From Candidatus Acidiferrales bacterium (lineage in GTDB: Bacteria > Acidobacteriota > Terriglobia > Acidiferrales > UBA7541): a stretch of DNA of 64,000 nucleotides. The stretch covers positions 110,720 to 174,719 of the forward strand of contig DASYYH010000026.1 of the NCBI GenBank assembly GCA_035934015.1, given 5' to 3'. Shown piece after piece: positions 17,788 through 27,492 of this stretch (the stretch's first letter is position 1; every line of letters begins with the position of its first letter). Both the position numbers and the translations under genes were made by a program. Under the pieces are notes generated by a model that saw only the letters and a program-made list of their open reading frames with translations, made no database searches and had not been told where the DNA came from.

Positions 17788-20076
17788 ATGAAATTGACGA
17801 AGCTGAAATGGACGGAGAGGATCTCGCATCCTGCCCACATGAGATTCGTTGCCCTGTGCGCGTGCTTTTTGTTCTTGCTCGCGCCGCGGGCGCTTTGCGC
17901 GCAAGCGGCCAATGCGAAGCCGGCTGCAAAGCCAGCCGCAAAACAAGCTGGAACGAAAAAGCCTGCCGCTAGCCCTCAAGCCGCGAAGCCATCGCGCTTC
18001 GGCACGGAGGCCAGGCAACTGTCATTGCTGTCGCGCGAGCTAAAGAACGAAAAAGAGCCCGGCTCGGCGTATCGCACGCTCGCCGCATTTGCCACAGCGC
18101 ACGCCAAGGAAGAACTGGGAGCGCGGGCAGCGCTCGAGCTCGGCGGCTTCGATTACAACGGCGGGCGATACGAAGACGCGCGGAAATGGCTGGATATTGC
18201 CAAGCGGGAGACGCTGCTCGGCGATTATGTTTTGTTCTGGAGCGCGCAGGTGGACCGCAATCTGAATAACAACGCCGCCGCGCTCGATCAGCTCGAGACC
18301 TTGCGCCAAGAGTATCCGCAGAGCGTGATTGGCGACCTTGGTCTTCAGGCGCTGGCGGAAACTGCCATCTCTTTGACCGAACCGCAAAAAGCGCTCGACG
18401 CGCTGGCAACCGCGAAAGACATCAACACAAACCCCGATTTACTCTTTCTTCGCGGACAAGCGCACGAGCAAGCCGGTGACAAAATCGCTGCGGCAGGCGA
18501 CTACCTCACGGTTTACGACCACTATCCATTGAGCGCGAGCGCGGAGGAGGCAGGTCAGAAAGCCGTTTTCCTCGCGAGCGAATTGGGCAGCGCATATCCG
18601 AAGCCGATGACCGCCGACATGCTCGAGCGCGCGGACATACTCTTCCAGGCGCATCGCTGGCAGGATGCGGAAGAGGCTTATGGCAGCGTCTTGTCTGCTG
18701 ACGGACCCGATGATGAGCAGGCTCAAGTGCGCGCCGCGGACTGCAAGGTGCAGTTGGGAGCCGACCCGTCAGCGCTCGCCTCGATTCAGTTGCAGGAGCC
18801 GAATACCGAAGCTGAGCGGGATTATTACCTTTTGCAGGCCTATTGGACTTTGCAGGACGATACAGGAATAGCGAATGCCCTCGCCAAGGCGCAGTCCGCC
18901 GCGCCAACCAGTCCATGGGCGGAACGAGCGCTCTTTTCTGCCGGAAATTATTACTGGGTCAAACTCAATCGCGATAAAGCAGCCACGTATTACCAGCAAG
19001 TCGTCGATAAATTCCCGGCCAGCGATGACGCCATCAATGCGCAGTGGCGCGTGGCTTGGGCCGCATACATGGGTCATCGTGACGGTGCCGATGTGCTCAT
19101 CCAAAAATTCCTGCGCGACCACCCGCAGTCGAGTTATACGCCCGATGCTCTTTATTGGCTGGGACGCCTGGCGCAGCAGGCAAAACAGAACGCCGACGCG
19201 CGGTCGTATTTCGAAAAATTGTGCCAGCGGTTCCCGAACAATTATTTCGCCGCGCATGCGCAGGCCCAGCTTCATGCGCTCGGCAAGGGTCAGGAAGCCT
19301 GGCTGCCAGTCCTCGACGGGATTCGGCCTCTATCGCCAGTATCGCCCGTAAGTACACAGGAGCCAGCCGGCGCTTTCGCGCGGGTGCAACGCGCCACTGC
19401 TCTCGAGACGATCGCAGACGACGATGATGCCTTGCTTGAGCTGCACGCGGCTTATAGTGCAACGCACGCAGCGCCGCTGCAGTTCGCCATCGCACGCGCC
19501 GCCACCAACGCGGAACATTACGGTGGAGCGATCGTCGCTCTGCGGACAATCTATCCATCTCTCGAATCGCGGCCGCTGGCAGAGGAGCCGCACGAAGCGT
19601 GGATGCTTTATTTCCCTTTGCCATACGCGTCGCAGATCCGCAGCGATTCGCGGCGCGCGCGCCTCGATCCCATGATTGTTGCGGGGCTGATTCACCAGGA
19701 ATCCGCGTTTGAAAAAGATGCGCACTCAACCGCAAATGCATACGGCTTGATGCAGTTGATTCCTCCGACGGCAAAGATTTATGCGCATAACCTCCGCGTG
19801 CGCTACTCGGAGGAGCGTTTGTTCGATCCGGCCTATAATCTGCGCCTGGGGACCATCTACCTGAGCGACCTTCTGAAAAGTTTTCGCAGCGTGGAAGCGG
19901 CTCTGGCGGCGTACAATGCCGGAGAAGATCGCGTGACGCTGTGGCAGACGGGGCAAACATATTCCGAGCTGCCGGAATTTGTGGAATCGATTCCGTTCAC
20001 GCAAACGCGAGAATATGTGGAAATCGTGACGCGCAACGCGACCTTCTATCACCAGTTGTACGGAGGCAAGCAATGA
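17788..20076 (+). CDS. Soluble lytic murein transglycosylase (Slt-type), exported
   Basis: A 762-residue enzyme that cleaves the MurNAc-GlcNAc bond of peptidoglycan with formation of an anhydro product. After a signal peptide (MRFVALCACFLFLLAPRALC, residues 18-37) and an Ala/Lys-rich linker comes a long superhelix of TPR-like helical repeats (about 70-560). The catalytic GH23 domain is at the C-terminus: GLIHQESAFEKDAHS with the catalytic glutamate, ANAYGLMQLIPPTA, and AALAAYNAGEDRV. The true start could be 17788 or the ATG at 17839 that opens the signal peptide directly. The stop overlaps the next gene (ATGA), indicating coupling. Confidence 0.9.
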   Translation: MKLTKLKWTERISHPAHMRFVALCACFLFLLAPRALCAQAANAKPAAKPAAKQAGTKKPAASPQAAKPSRFGTEARQLSLLSRELKNEKEPGSAYRTLAAFATAHAKEELGARAALELGGFDYNGGRYEDARKWLDIAKRETLLGDYVLFWSAQVDRNLNNNAAALDQLETLRQEYPQSVIGDLGLQALAETAISLTEPQKALDALATAKDINTNPDLLFLRGQAHEQAGDKIAAAGDYLTVYDHYPLSASAEEAGQKAVFLASELGSAYPKPMTADMLERADILFQAHRWQDAEEAYGSVLSADGPDDEQAQVRAADCKVQLGADPSALASIQLQEPNTEAERDYYLLQAYWTLQDDTGIANALAKAQSAAPTSPWAERALFSAGNYYWVKLNRDKAATYYQQVVDKFPASDDAINAQWRVAWAAYMGHRDGADVLIQKFLRDHPQSSYTPDALYWLGRLAQQAKQNADARSYFEKLCQRFPNNYFAAHAQAQLHALGKGQEAWLPVLDGIRPLSPVSPVSTQEPAGAFARVQRATALETIADDDDALLELHAAYSATHAAPLQFAIARAATNAEHYGGAIVALRTIYPSLESRPLAEEPHEAWMLYFPLPYASQIRSDSRRARLDPMIVAGLIHQESAFEKDAHSTANAYGLMQLIPPTAKIYAHNLRVRYSEERLFDPAYNLRLGTIYLSDLLKSFRSVEAALAAYNAGEDRVTLWQTGQTYSELPEFVESIPFTQTREYVEIVTRNATFYHQLYGGKQ

Positions 20077-21290
20077 ATCCCGCGACGGGCGCAGTGGCGA
20101 ACGAGGCGCGTCTTTCGGCGAAGGCTGCGCAATTCACCGAATCGGTGATTCGCGAGATGACGCGGCTCGCGATGGCGCACAATGCCGTGAATTTGTCGCA
20201 GGGATTCCCCGATTTCGCTGCGCCGGAGGAAATCAAAGCCGCCGCGCGCGACGCGATTGCGCGCGACGTGAACCAATATGCCATCACCTGGGGCGCGAAA
20301 TCTCTGCGCAACGCCATTGCGGAGAAGTTCGAACGCCAGCACGGAATCGCCATCGACCCGGAGCGCGAAATCACCGTTTGCTGCGGCTCGACCGAAGCCA
20401 TGATGGCGGCGATGATGGCCATCATTAATCCCGGCGATGAAGTCGTGGTCTTCGAGCCGTTCTACGAAAATTACGGGCCGGATGCGATTTTGAGCGGCGC
20501 TGCGCCTCGCTTCGTTCGCCTACGCGCGCCGGAGTGGACGTTCGATCCCGATGAGCTTTCGCGCGCATTTTCAAGCAGAACGAAGGCGATCATTCTCAAT
20601 ACGCCGAATAATCCGACGGGAAAAGTTTTCACGCGGCAGGAATTCGAAACGATTCGCGATTTGTGCATCCGGCATGACGCGTATTTAATCACCGATGAAA
20701 TTTACGAGCACATGCTTTATGACGGAGCGAAGCATATCGCTGGCGCAGCGATCGACGGCATGCGTGAGCGCACGATCACAATCAACGCGCTTTCCAAGAC
20801 CTACAGCGTCACAGGATGGCGCGTTGGCTGGGCCATCGCTCCACCGGATGTCAGTTCCGCGATTCGCAAGGTGCACGATTTTTTGACCGTTGGCGCCGCC
20901 GCACCATTGCAGGAAGCGGGCGCTGTGGCGCTGCGGTTTCCCGATGCGTATTACGTGCAACTCGCGCAGGATTATCTCGTCCGGCGGGACCGCTTGCTCG
21001 GAATCTTGACCGATGCAGGTTTTCGATGCTTCAAGCCGCGCGGCGCGTATTACATCATGACCGACATTTCGAATTTTGGGTTCCCGAACGATGTCGAATT
21101 CGCCCGTTATCTGGTGAAGGAAATCGGCGTCGCGGCCGTGCCCGGTTCGAGTTTCTACCACGATCCCGCCGACGGCGCGCAACAGCTCCGCTTCACATTC
21201 TGCAAAAAAGAATTCACTCTCGCCGAGGCCGAGAAGCGCTTGGAGAAACTCCCCCTTAAGAACAGCAGTGGTCGCACTCCAAAATTTTAG
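20073..21290 (+). CDS. Class I/II aminotransferase (methionine/kynurenine type)
   Basis: A 405-residue PLP-dependent transaminase. VNLSQGFPDFAAPEEI near the N-terminus is typical of the group that includes kynurenine-oxoglutarate transaminase and the YbdL methionine aminotransferase. The aspartate-tyrosine pocket is DAYLITDEIYEHM, the PLP lysine is in ALSKTYSVTGWRVGW, and the substrate arginine is in QLRFTFCK. The exact amino donor is not readable. GGAGG precedes ATG 20073, which overlaps the slt stop by 4 bases; co-transcription with a wall enzyme is clear but a functional link is not. Confidence 0.9.
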   Translation: MNPATGAVANEARLSAKAAQFTESVIREMTRLAMAHNAVNLSQGFPDFAAPEEIKAAARDAIARDVNQYAITWGAKSLRNAIAEKFERQHGIAIDPEREITVCCGSTEAMMAAMMAIINPGDEVVVFEPFYENYGPDAILSGAAPRFVRLRAPEWTFDPDELSRAFSSRTKAIILNTPNNPTGKVFTRQEFETIRDLCIRHDAYLITDEIYEHMLYDGAKHIAGAAIDGMRERTITINALSKTYSVTGWRVGWAIAPPDVSSAIRKVHDFLTVGAAAPLQEAGAVALRFPDAYYVQLAQDYLVRRDRLLGILTDAGFRCFKPRGAYYIMTDISNFGFPNDVEFARYLVKEIGVAAVPGSSFYHDPADGAQQLRFTFCKKEFTLAEAEKRLEKLPLKNSSGRTPKF

Positions 21291-21565
21291 AGTGCCGTCG
21301 GGGGCGGGGTTAGTTCTGTATAACCTGGAAGATTTCTAATGCCGCCATAGAACACCTGAGTGTTATTGTCGTAGACGGTAAGATTGGGGCAGCTTCGATA
21401 CTCTTGCTCTGTCTGGAAAACGACTACTCCATTGGCGTCGAAGTAGGCACCGGGAAAGTTCCTCAGATTCCAATACCAAACTCCCTTGCCATGGGAATGC
21501 GCGCTGCGCACGTTGATGCCATACAGTCTTGCAAGCTGGAGGCCATGCTTCATTTTGGCGTTCAT
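21287..21565 (-). CDS. Small hypothetical protein (92 aa)
   Basis: A 92-residue frame with a strongly patterned aromatic core (GVWYWNLRNFPGAYFDANG, then VVVFQTEQEYRSCPNLTVYD). The composition is unlike random antisense frames. It resembles small accessory domains sometimes attached to HNH or restriction-type nucleases, but the resemblance is faint and no catalytic motif is present. The ATG at 21565 is used; a longer start at 21637 is possible. It converges with the aminotransferase gene and overlaps its end by 4 bases. Confidence 0.55.
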   Translation of the reverse strand: MNAKMKHGLQLARLYGINVRSAHSHGKGVWYWNLRNFPGAYFDANGVVVFQTEQEYRSCPNLTVYDNNTQVFYGGIRNLPGYTELTPPPTAL

Positions 21566-21759
21566 CACGGTCAAAATATACCACGAGAAGAATGGGGTGA
21601 GAAGCAGGTCGGTTGCCCTGTGGTGGTCGCTCCCCACCCCCGAGTGGTGCGTTTAGTCTGTTGGAATATCAAACCTGCAAAAAGGTTTTCCGGCCCGCAA
21701 AATAAATTTCACATTCGCCGAAAGCGTTTCTGAATCGCCAAATAGCTATCCTGCCCCGC

Positions 21760-22401
21760 TCAGGGATGAAATTTCTGGCCTTTTGCCAGCATCTGTAGGA
21801 TGGCCTTTATGCGCTTCTCGCGCGTTTCCGGCTTCTTCGCTGTTTGCAGGCGCCATCCAATTGCGTATGTGTTCGCTCTCGTTAATGACTTGAAAAAAGT
21901 CTCTGCTTTTTTGTTTTCGGCGAGCCGTTCGAGAAAATCTTTCGGAACTTGCATATTGCTCGGCGAGTCGTAGGCCATCTCCCATCGGCCATCGGCTTTC
22001 GCGGCCTCCACCTGCCGCAGTCCCGCCGGCTTCATCTTTTTTGCGTTAGTCAGCCGCGCGACGTGTTCGATATTTCGCTTTGACCAGATACTCCTTGCGC
22101 GCCGCGGTGTGAACTTCTGCAGCCACGACTTGTCATCGTGTTTTTGGATTTGCCCATCGATCCAGCCGTAGCACAGCGCTTCATCCAGAGCCTCGTCATG
22201 CGTGATGGAACCGACTCCCGAGCTTTTTTTGAAGAAGCGCAGCCAGACTCCCACGGAAGCTGCGTGATTTTCCGCGAGCCACGCTTCCCAAACCTTCGCC
22301 GACTTGAATGAAATTACTTTGAATGCGCCCGCAGCGGATGCGCGCGCGGCGTTTTTGTCTTTTCGTGGCGCATTCGCTGAACGCTCTATGCGATTTGCCA
22401 T
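21760..22401 (-). CDS. YdeI/OmpD-associated family protein
   Basis: A 213-residue protein matching the YdeI-like family through VWEAWLAENHAASVGVWLRF, the ALDEALCYGWIDGQI core, SWLQKFTPRRARSIWSKRN, and the C-terminal RAGE-like helix AIGWRLQTAKKPETREKRI. The biochemical function is not established. The ATG at 22401 lies 4 bases past the stop of the beta-CASP gene, so the two form an operon; longer in-frame starts overlap that gene and are disfavoured. Confidence 0.85.
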   Translation of the reverse strand: MANRIERSANAPRKDKNAARASAAGAFKVISFKSAKVWEAWLAENHAASVGVWLRFFKKSSGVGSITHDEALDEALCYGWIDGQIQKHDDKSWLQKFTPRRARSIWSKRNIEHVARLTNAKKMKPAGLRQVEAAKADGRWEMAYDSPSNMQVPKDFLERLAENKKAETFFKSLTRANTYAIGWRLQTAKKPETREKRIKAILQMLAKGQKFHP

Positions 22402-22405
22402 GGCC

Positions 22406-23803
22406 TCAGGCCAGCGGATCGAAAGAGTCACCTTGGCCCGGAATCGTGACCGGCCAGTGAAGTTTTTCCTGGACCGTACCGCGAAACGATTGCGCCGCTG
22501 CGGGTTCGCCGTGCACAAGAAATAGCTGCCTTGGCGGCGCAGCGAAGCCGGAAAGCCATCGGACCAGCTCGCCGCGGTCACCATGCGCCGAAAATTGGCT
22601 TACTTCCTGAATCTCGGCGCGAACGGGAATTTGTTCGCCATGAATGCGCGCAAATTTCGCGCCTTCCAGCAACTGGCGTCCGAGCGTGCCTTCCGCCTGA
22701 TAACCTGCGAGAATCACGACGTTGCGCGCATCCGGCAATCTTTGCGCCAGATGGTGCAGGATGCGCCCGCCGGTGCACATGCCGCTGGCGGAAATAATGA
22801 TGCACGGCGAATTCATGCTGTTGATCTTTTTAGAATCCTGAACGGTTCGAGTCATGTGAACTTCGTGCGTATTCAGTGGGTCATGATTTCCCGTGTGTTC
22901 CAGTTGCACGAATTGCAAACTATGGTCTTCCGTATGCCGAACGTATAGGTCCGTCACGCTGATCGCCATCGGACTATCAACGAACGTGGGCAGTCGTGGA
23001 ATTCGCTGCTGCTCTTCCAATTGCCGGAAAATATACATGAGCGTTTGCGTCCGGCCCACGGCGAACGACGGGATTACGATCAGGCCGCCCCGTTTCACCA
23101 CGCGGTTAACAATGTCGGCGATCGCATCATACGGAGAAGCCGTCGGATGATCTCGGTCGCCGTAAGTCGATTCGCAGAGGATGTAATCCGCTTTGGCGAT
23201 TGGCTGCGGATCATTGAGGATGGGTTGATTGTAACGGCCGACGTCGCCGGAAAAAACCACCACGGACGATTTCCCGTTTTCTGTAATCGTGATCTGAAGT
23301 GACGATGAGCCGAGAATGTGTCCCGCGTCGGAAGGCTTTACCGTGAATTGGGGACTAATCGTGAAAGTGTCCTTGCGCGGAATCTCCTGAAAACGCGTCA
23401 GCGCCTGCTGCGCGTCGTTGACGGTATACAGCGGCAGCGCCGGTTTATGCCGCGAATATCCTTTTTTCATTGCATACGCTGCGTCTTCTTCCTGCAAGTG
23501 TGCGGAATCCGTAAGCATAAGCTCGCAGAGTTCGCGTGTAGCGGCATTCGCATAAATCGGTCCGCGAAAGCCTTCGCGAACCAGTCGCGGCAGATAGCCG
23601 GTGTGGTCAATGTGTGCGTGCGTGAGAACGGCCCAATCGATGCTTGCCGGAGGGATCGGCAGCGCGTCCCAATTGCGCTGTTTCAATTCCCGGGAACCCT
23701 GGAAGAGTCCGCAATCGACGAGCAGCCGCTTTCCGCCCGCCTCGACAAGATATTTTGATCCCGTGACAGCTCCAACCGCACCGAGAAAAGTGACTTTGGC
23801 CAT
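22406..23803 (-). CDS. MBL-fold / beta-CASP RNA-processing nuclease
   Basis: A 465-residue member of the metallo-beta-lactamase family with a beta-CASP insertion, related to archaeal and eukaryotic CPSF73-like proteins and to bacterial YSH1-type exonucleases. The metal motif is HAHIDHTG (H62, H64, D66, H67); VVFSGDVGRYNQPIL carries the later Asp, CESTYGDRDHP is the beta-CASP entrance, and SASGMCTGGRILHHL and FSAHGDRGELVRWL are the C-terminal motifs. It probably cleaves or trims RNA in the cytoplasm. ATG 23803 is the first start and gives a normal-length N-terminus. Confidence 0.93.
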   Translation of the reverse strand: MAKVTFLGAVGAVTGSKYLVEAGGKRLLVDCGLFQGSRELKQRNWDALPIPPASIDWAVLTHAHIDHTGYLPRLVREGFRGPIYANAATRELCELMLTDSAHLQEEDAAYAMKKGYSRHKPALPLYTVNDAQQALTRFQEIPRKDTFTISPQFTVKPSDAGHILGSSSLQITITENGKSSVVVFSGDVGRYNQPILNDPQPIAKADYILCESTYGDRDHPTASPYDAIADIVNRVVKRGGLIVIPSFAVGRTQTLMYIFRQLEEQQRIPRLPTFVDSPMAISVTDLYVRHTEDHSLQFVQLEHTGNHDPLNTHEVHMTRTVQDSKKINSMNSPCIIISASGMCTGGRILHHLAQRLPDARNVVILAGYQAEGTLGRQLLEGAKFARIHGEQIPVRAEIQEVSQFSAHGDRGELVRWLSGFAAPPRQLFLVHGEPAAAQSFRGTVQEKLHWPVTIPGQGDSFDPLA

Positions 23804-23949
23804 GGCCTAGGCATTCTATGCTGAAAGCCTCGCGTTCTTGGTTGGATTTTGCAGAATGAATTCCGAGAGATATAAGGGCTTGACCGATATATCTGCGTGG
23901 AATACTCTTCGCCCGCGTTTCGTCGCAAATTCGCGCACCGGAAAGACGG

Positions 23950-24537
23950 ATGCCACTTCGGCTCATTGCGCTCTGGCTATTGCTTGTCGCTCCGGCTGCG
24001 TTCGCTCAGGATCTGACTTCGCAAGCTCTGACGGACGGAGCATTCGAAATCGAGCCTCTTATCGCTGGCGGGACGGGCGCGGGTCACTCGGTCAACACGC
24101 AATTCCTTATCGCTGGAGTACGCTTCGGGAAAGTTCTCACCGGTGATCATCTCGGCGGCTGGTTTCGCGGAAATTTCGAATATGCAGGCGAAGCGCTTCC
24201 TTTGTATCTGGTGATGCAGCCCGGAGGGACGGTGTATGGTGGAAGTTTCAAGCCCATCATCCTCGAATGGAACTTCACGAGCCATCCCAAATTTACGCCC
24301 TATGCATTGATCGCTGGCGGTGTACTCTTCACCACGTCCAACGTGCCGCCGGGGAACACCTCTGCAGTCAATTTCACGTCGCAGGGCGCATTTGGTTTCC
24401 GCATTTTTACGCGCCCAAAGCATTCGTGGGATATCGAGATTCAGGGAGTTCATCACTCCAACGCAAGTCTGGGAACGCTGAACCCAGGTTTGAATGGCAG
24501 CGTCATGATTTCGATCGGCTATAGCTGGTTCAAGTAG
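23950..24537 (+). CDS. pagL: Lipid A 3-O-deacylase, PagL type
   Basis: PagL is an outer-membrane beta-barrel hydrolase that removes the acyl chain at position 3 of lipid A. The 195-residue protein has a signal peptide (RLIALWLLLVAPAAFA) and ends in a barrel-type strand with C-terminal aromatic residues (ISIGYSWFK). The catalytic His-x-Ser-Asn motif is VHHSNAS (H168, S170, N171). Its presence implies lipopolysaccharide in the outer membrane. It is annotated in many genomes as acyloxyacyl hydrolase. It stands alone between the beta-CASP gene (divergent) and an M14 peptidase. Confidence 0.85.
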   Translation: MPLRLIALWLLLVAPAAFAQDLTSQALTDGAFEIEPLIAGGTGAGHSVNTQFLIAGVRFGKVLTGDHLGGWFRGNFEYAGEALPLYLVMQPGGTVYGGSFKPIILEWNFTSHPKFTPYALIAGGVLFTTSNVPPGNTSAVNFTSQGAFGFRIFTRPKHSWDIEIQGVHHSNASLGTLNPGLNGSVMISIGYSWFK

Positions 24538-24673
24538 TTTGTTGAAATTTGCGATTTTTCTTGTAACCGTTTGCAGTTCTGTGCCGTTCCACCGACTAAT
24601 GCAAAGCGACACAATGGAATTTGCCAATCCCAGTCGAGCGGCACTAGAATTCGCCATCCGTGAGGAGAGTCCT

Positions 24674-27169
24674 GTGCGAAGAATCAGCAAGAGCTTCATC
24701 GTCCTTGCATCAGTCTTTCTGTGCGCGGCCTTGGCCGTCGCGGCGCCGAAGCCCAAGAAGGCCGTTCCGCCTCCCGTGCCAACGCCGGAATCTGTTTTTG
24801 GTTTCGCTCCGGGCGCGGATTATCACTTGGCCGACTTCGAGCAGATGACCAAATACTATCAGGCGCTCGCCGCTGTGAGCCCGCGCATCCGTCTGCAAAA
24901 TGTCGGACCGACTGGCTACGGCCGCCAGATGTTCATCGCCATTATTTCCAGCGAAGAAAATCTTCGCCAGTTGGATCATTACCGCTCCATCGTTCAGCAA
25001 CTTGCCTCCGGGAAACTCGATGGAGCGACGGCGCAGAAGCTCGCGGACGAAGGCAAGGCTGTTGTGTGGATCGATGGCGGTTTGCACGCGACAGAAGTCG
25101 CTGGCGCGCAACAGTCACCTGAGCTGGCATACATGGTCGTGAGCGAAGAGACGCCGGAGATGCAGCGCATCCGCGACAATGTCATCTTGGTACAGTGTCC
25201 GGTGATCAATCCCGACGGTCTCGATATCGTCGCGCACTGGTACGAGAAAAACGTCAATACACCGTACGAACTTGCGCCCACCATTCAGCTCTGGAACAAA
25301 TACGTCGGCCACGACAACAATCGCGACTGGTACATGTTCAATCAGATTGAAAGCCGCGACGTGGCCAAAGAGCTCTATCAGGAATGGTTCCCACAAATCG
25401 TTTACAACCAGCATCAGTCCGGCCCGTTTCCGTCACGAATTTTCGTTCCTCCGTTTGACGATCCCATGAATCCGAACATTCCCGCCGAAGTGGTTCGCGG
25501 CGTGAATCTCGTCGGAGACGCAATGACACGGCGGTTCGAGGAAGAAAATCAGCCCGGCGCCGTTTCGCGCCAGGAATTCGATATGTGGTGGAACGGCGGT
25601 ATGCGAACCGCGCCCTATTATCACAACATGATCGGAATTTTAACGGAGACCGCGCTGTTTGATTACGCGACGCCCGGCTACTATCCGCCGCAATCTCTAC
25701 CGAAGACTTTCTCGAACGGCGTCTCTGCGGTCGAGCCGAGCATATACTATCCCAATCCGTGGCGCGGCGGCTGGTGGCATCTGAAGGACGCCGTCGATTA
25801 CATGATCACCGGCGACATGGCTGTGCTCGACATCGCTGCGCGGCGCAAAGATCAGTGGCTTTTCGATTTTTGGAAGATGTGCCACGACGAAATCGCCCTC
25901 GGCGAAAAGGGCGGACCATACGCCTACATCATCCCGCAAAAGCAACATGACGCCACTGCGACCGGAGACATGCTCTTCGCCTTGCAAATGGGCGGCGTGC
26001 AAATCGAAAAGGCGACGCGGGATTTCGCGGTGAATGGCGTAACGTATCCGGCAGGCACGATTGTGATGCCTACGGCGCAGCCGTTCCGTCCGTATCTCAT
26101 CGATTTGATGGAGCCGCAACACTATCCGGATTTGCGGCTCTATCCCGGCGGTCCACCGAAGCGTCCCTACGATATGACCGGCTGGACGCTGCCGATGCAA
26201 ATGGGCGTGGATGTCGTTCATGTGGATCAACCCATTTCGATTTCCGCGGACCCAACGAAAATCGACGAGCCTGCACATCATTTCGCTCCTCCGGCAGGAA
26301 CGAAGATTGGCCGCATTGGCCTTTACGATTCCTGGCAAGCAAATATGGACGCTGGCTGGACGCGCTGGCTGCTCGATCGTTATGCGATTCCGTACACGGA
26401 TTTGCACGATGCCGACATTCGCGCCGGGAATCTGCGCCAGAAATTTGACGTGATTATTCTGCCGCAGCAGAGCGAGCAGAGCATGCTGCATGGATGGCAG
26501 CCGGGCGCAATGCCAGCATTCGGCGGGGAGGGCATTCGGCAGGGAGTCGTGCAGCGGCCTGAGTACGTCGGTGGCTTGGGCCTGCCCGGCGTGACGGCAC
26601 TCGAGGATTTCGCCAAGCAGGGCGGCCGCATTGTTGCTCTGGACAGCGCTTCCCAGTTGCTCATTCAAGAATTCGGTTTGCCTGTGCGCAATGTCCTGGC
26701 AAATGTCGGCCCGACGCAATTCTACGGGCCGGGCTCGTTGCTGCGCATTGACGTCGACCCGGACCTGCCCGAGACACAAGGAATGCAAAAGGATTCCGTC
26801 GCGTTTTTCGTGAACTCGCAAGCTTTCGATGTTTGGGATCCGAAGAATCCATCCGGCCCGCCGCGATTCACCGGCAGCGAAACGCGCAAAGTCGATCCAT
26901 TCACACAACTCGGCGAGCACGATGGAATTCGCATCCTCGCTGTTTATCCCAAGACCAGTCCGCTGCTGAGCGGCTGGCTCCTTGGCGAGCAACATCTGGA
27001 AGGCAAAGTCGCGGCGGTTTCTGTGCCGTTCGGCCAGGGGCGCATCGTGCTGATTGGCTTCCGATGCCAGTTCCGCGGCCAGCCGGAAAATACGTATCCG
27101 CTGCTCTTCAATTCGCTTGCTGTACCCGCCGATTCTGGCGGTGCATCAGCTGGCGCCGATGAGAAGTGA
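24674..27169 (+). CDS. M14 zinc carboxypeptidase family protein, secreted
   Basis: An 831-residue exported protein of the M14 family. The start is GTG, chosen because GAGGAG lies directly upstream and a signal peptide follows (ISKSFIVLASVFLCAALAVA). The zinc motif is H-x-x-E in GGLHATEVAG (H138, E141), with a further histidine in YNQHQSGPFPS. The M14 part spans about residues 45-330; the rest (330-831) contains a region resembling glutamine-amidotransferase-like folds (VDVVHVDQP, VIILPQQSEQ) as seen in other large acidobacterial M14 proteins. It probably trims extracellular peptides. Confidence 0.88.
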   Translation: MRRISKSFIVLASVFLCAALAVAAPKPKKAVPPPVPTPESVFGFAPGADYHLADFEQMTKYYQALAAVSPRIRLQNVGPTGYGRQMFIAIISSEENLRQLDHYRSIVQQLASGKLDGATAQKLADEGKAVVWIDGGLHATEVAGAQQSPELAYMVVSEETPEMQRIRDNVILVQCPVINPDGLDIVAHWYEKNVNTPYELAPTIQLWNKYVGHDNNRDWYMFNQIESRDVAKELYQEWFPQIVYNQHQSGPFPSRIFVPPFDDPMNPNIPAEVVRGVNLVGDAMTRRFEEENQPGAVSRQEFDMWWNGGMRTAPYYHNMIGILTETALFDYATPGYYPPQSLPKTFSNGVSAVEPSIYYPNPWRGGWWHLKDAVDYMITGDMAVLDIAARRKDQWLFDFWKMCHDEIALGEKGGPYAYIIPQKQHDATATGDMLFALQMGGVQIEKATRDFAVNGVTYPAGTIVMPTAQPFRPYLIDLMEPQHYPDLRLYPGGPPKRPYDMTGWTLPMQMGVDVVHVDQPISISADPTKIDEPAHHFAPPAGTKIGRIGLYDSWQANMDAGWTRWLLDRYAIPYTDLHDADIRAGNLRQKFDVIILPQQSEQSMLHGWQPGAMPAFGGEGIRQGVVQRPEYVGGLGLPGVTALEDFAKQGGRIVALDSASQLLIQEFGLPVRNVLANVGPTQFYGPGSLLRIDVDPDLPETQGMQKDSVAFFVNSQAFDVWDPKNPSGPPRFTGSETRKVDPFTQLGEHDGIRILAVYPKTSPLLSGWLLGEQHLEGKVAAVSVPFGQGRIVLIGFRCQFRGQPENTYPLLFNSLAVPADSGGASAGADEK

Positions 27170-27309
27170 TATCCGTCGCGGTGCGTTTCAGCTAGGTTTG
27201 GAACAAAGCCCGGCAAGAATCGTGGGTCTGCCCGCGCAATGCGCCGCAGTTTCTAAGCATCGTGGTGAACCGGGAAGTTAGCAGGCCAATTCGTTACGGA
27301 TGATGCAAA

Positions 27310-27385
<76 letters not shown>

Positions 27386-27409
27386 ACCGGGAAAAAGCTT
27401 CTGTTAGCT

Positions 27410-27439
27410 TTTATAGCATCCGCTTGCCCGCAGCGTCAA
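27410..27439 (-). promoter_or_regulatory. Sigma-70 promoter of tRNA-Ala
   Basis: On the minus strand TTGACG (27439-27434) and TATAAA (27415-27410) are separated by 18 bases, and the -10 element ends 24 bases before the mature tRNA 5' end. Position and consensus fit a tRNA promoter with a short leader. Confidence 0.65.
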
Positions 27440-27492
27440 ACTCGCTGACGTGTGCAGTGCCACAGTTCGCACGCATTTGCCATCTCGAATTT

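Noticed and set aside
25697..26995. 432-codon minus-strand frame
   Set aside because: Antisense of the M14 peptidase at 24674; no motif.
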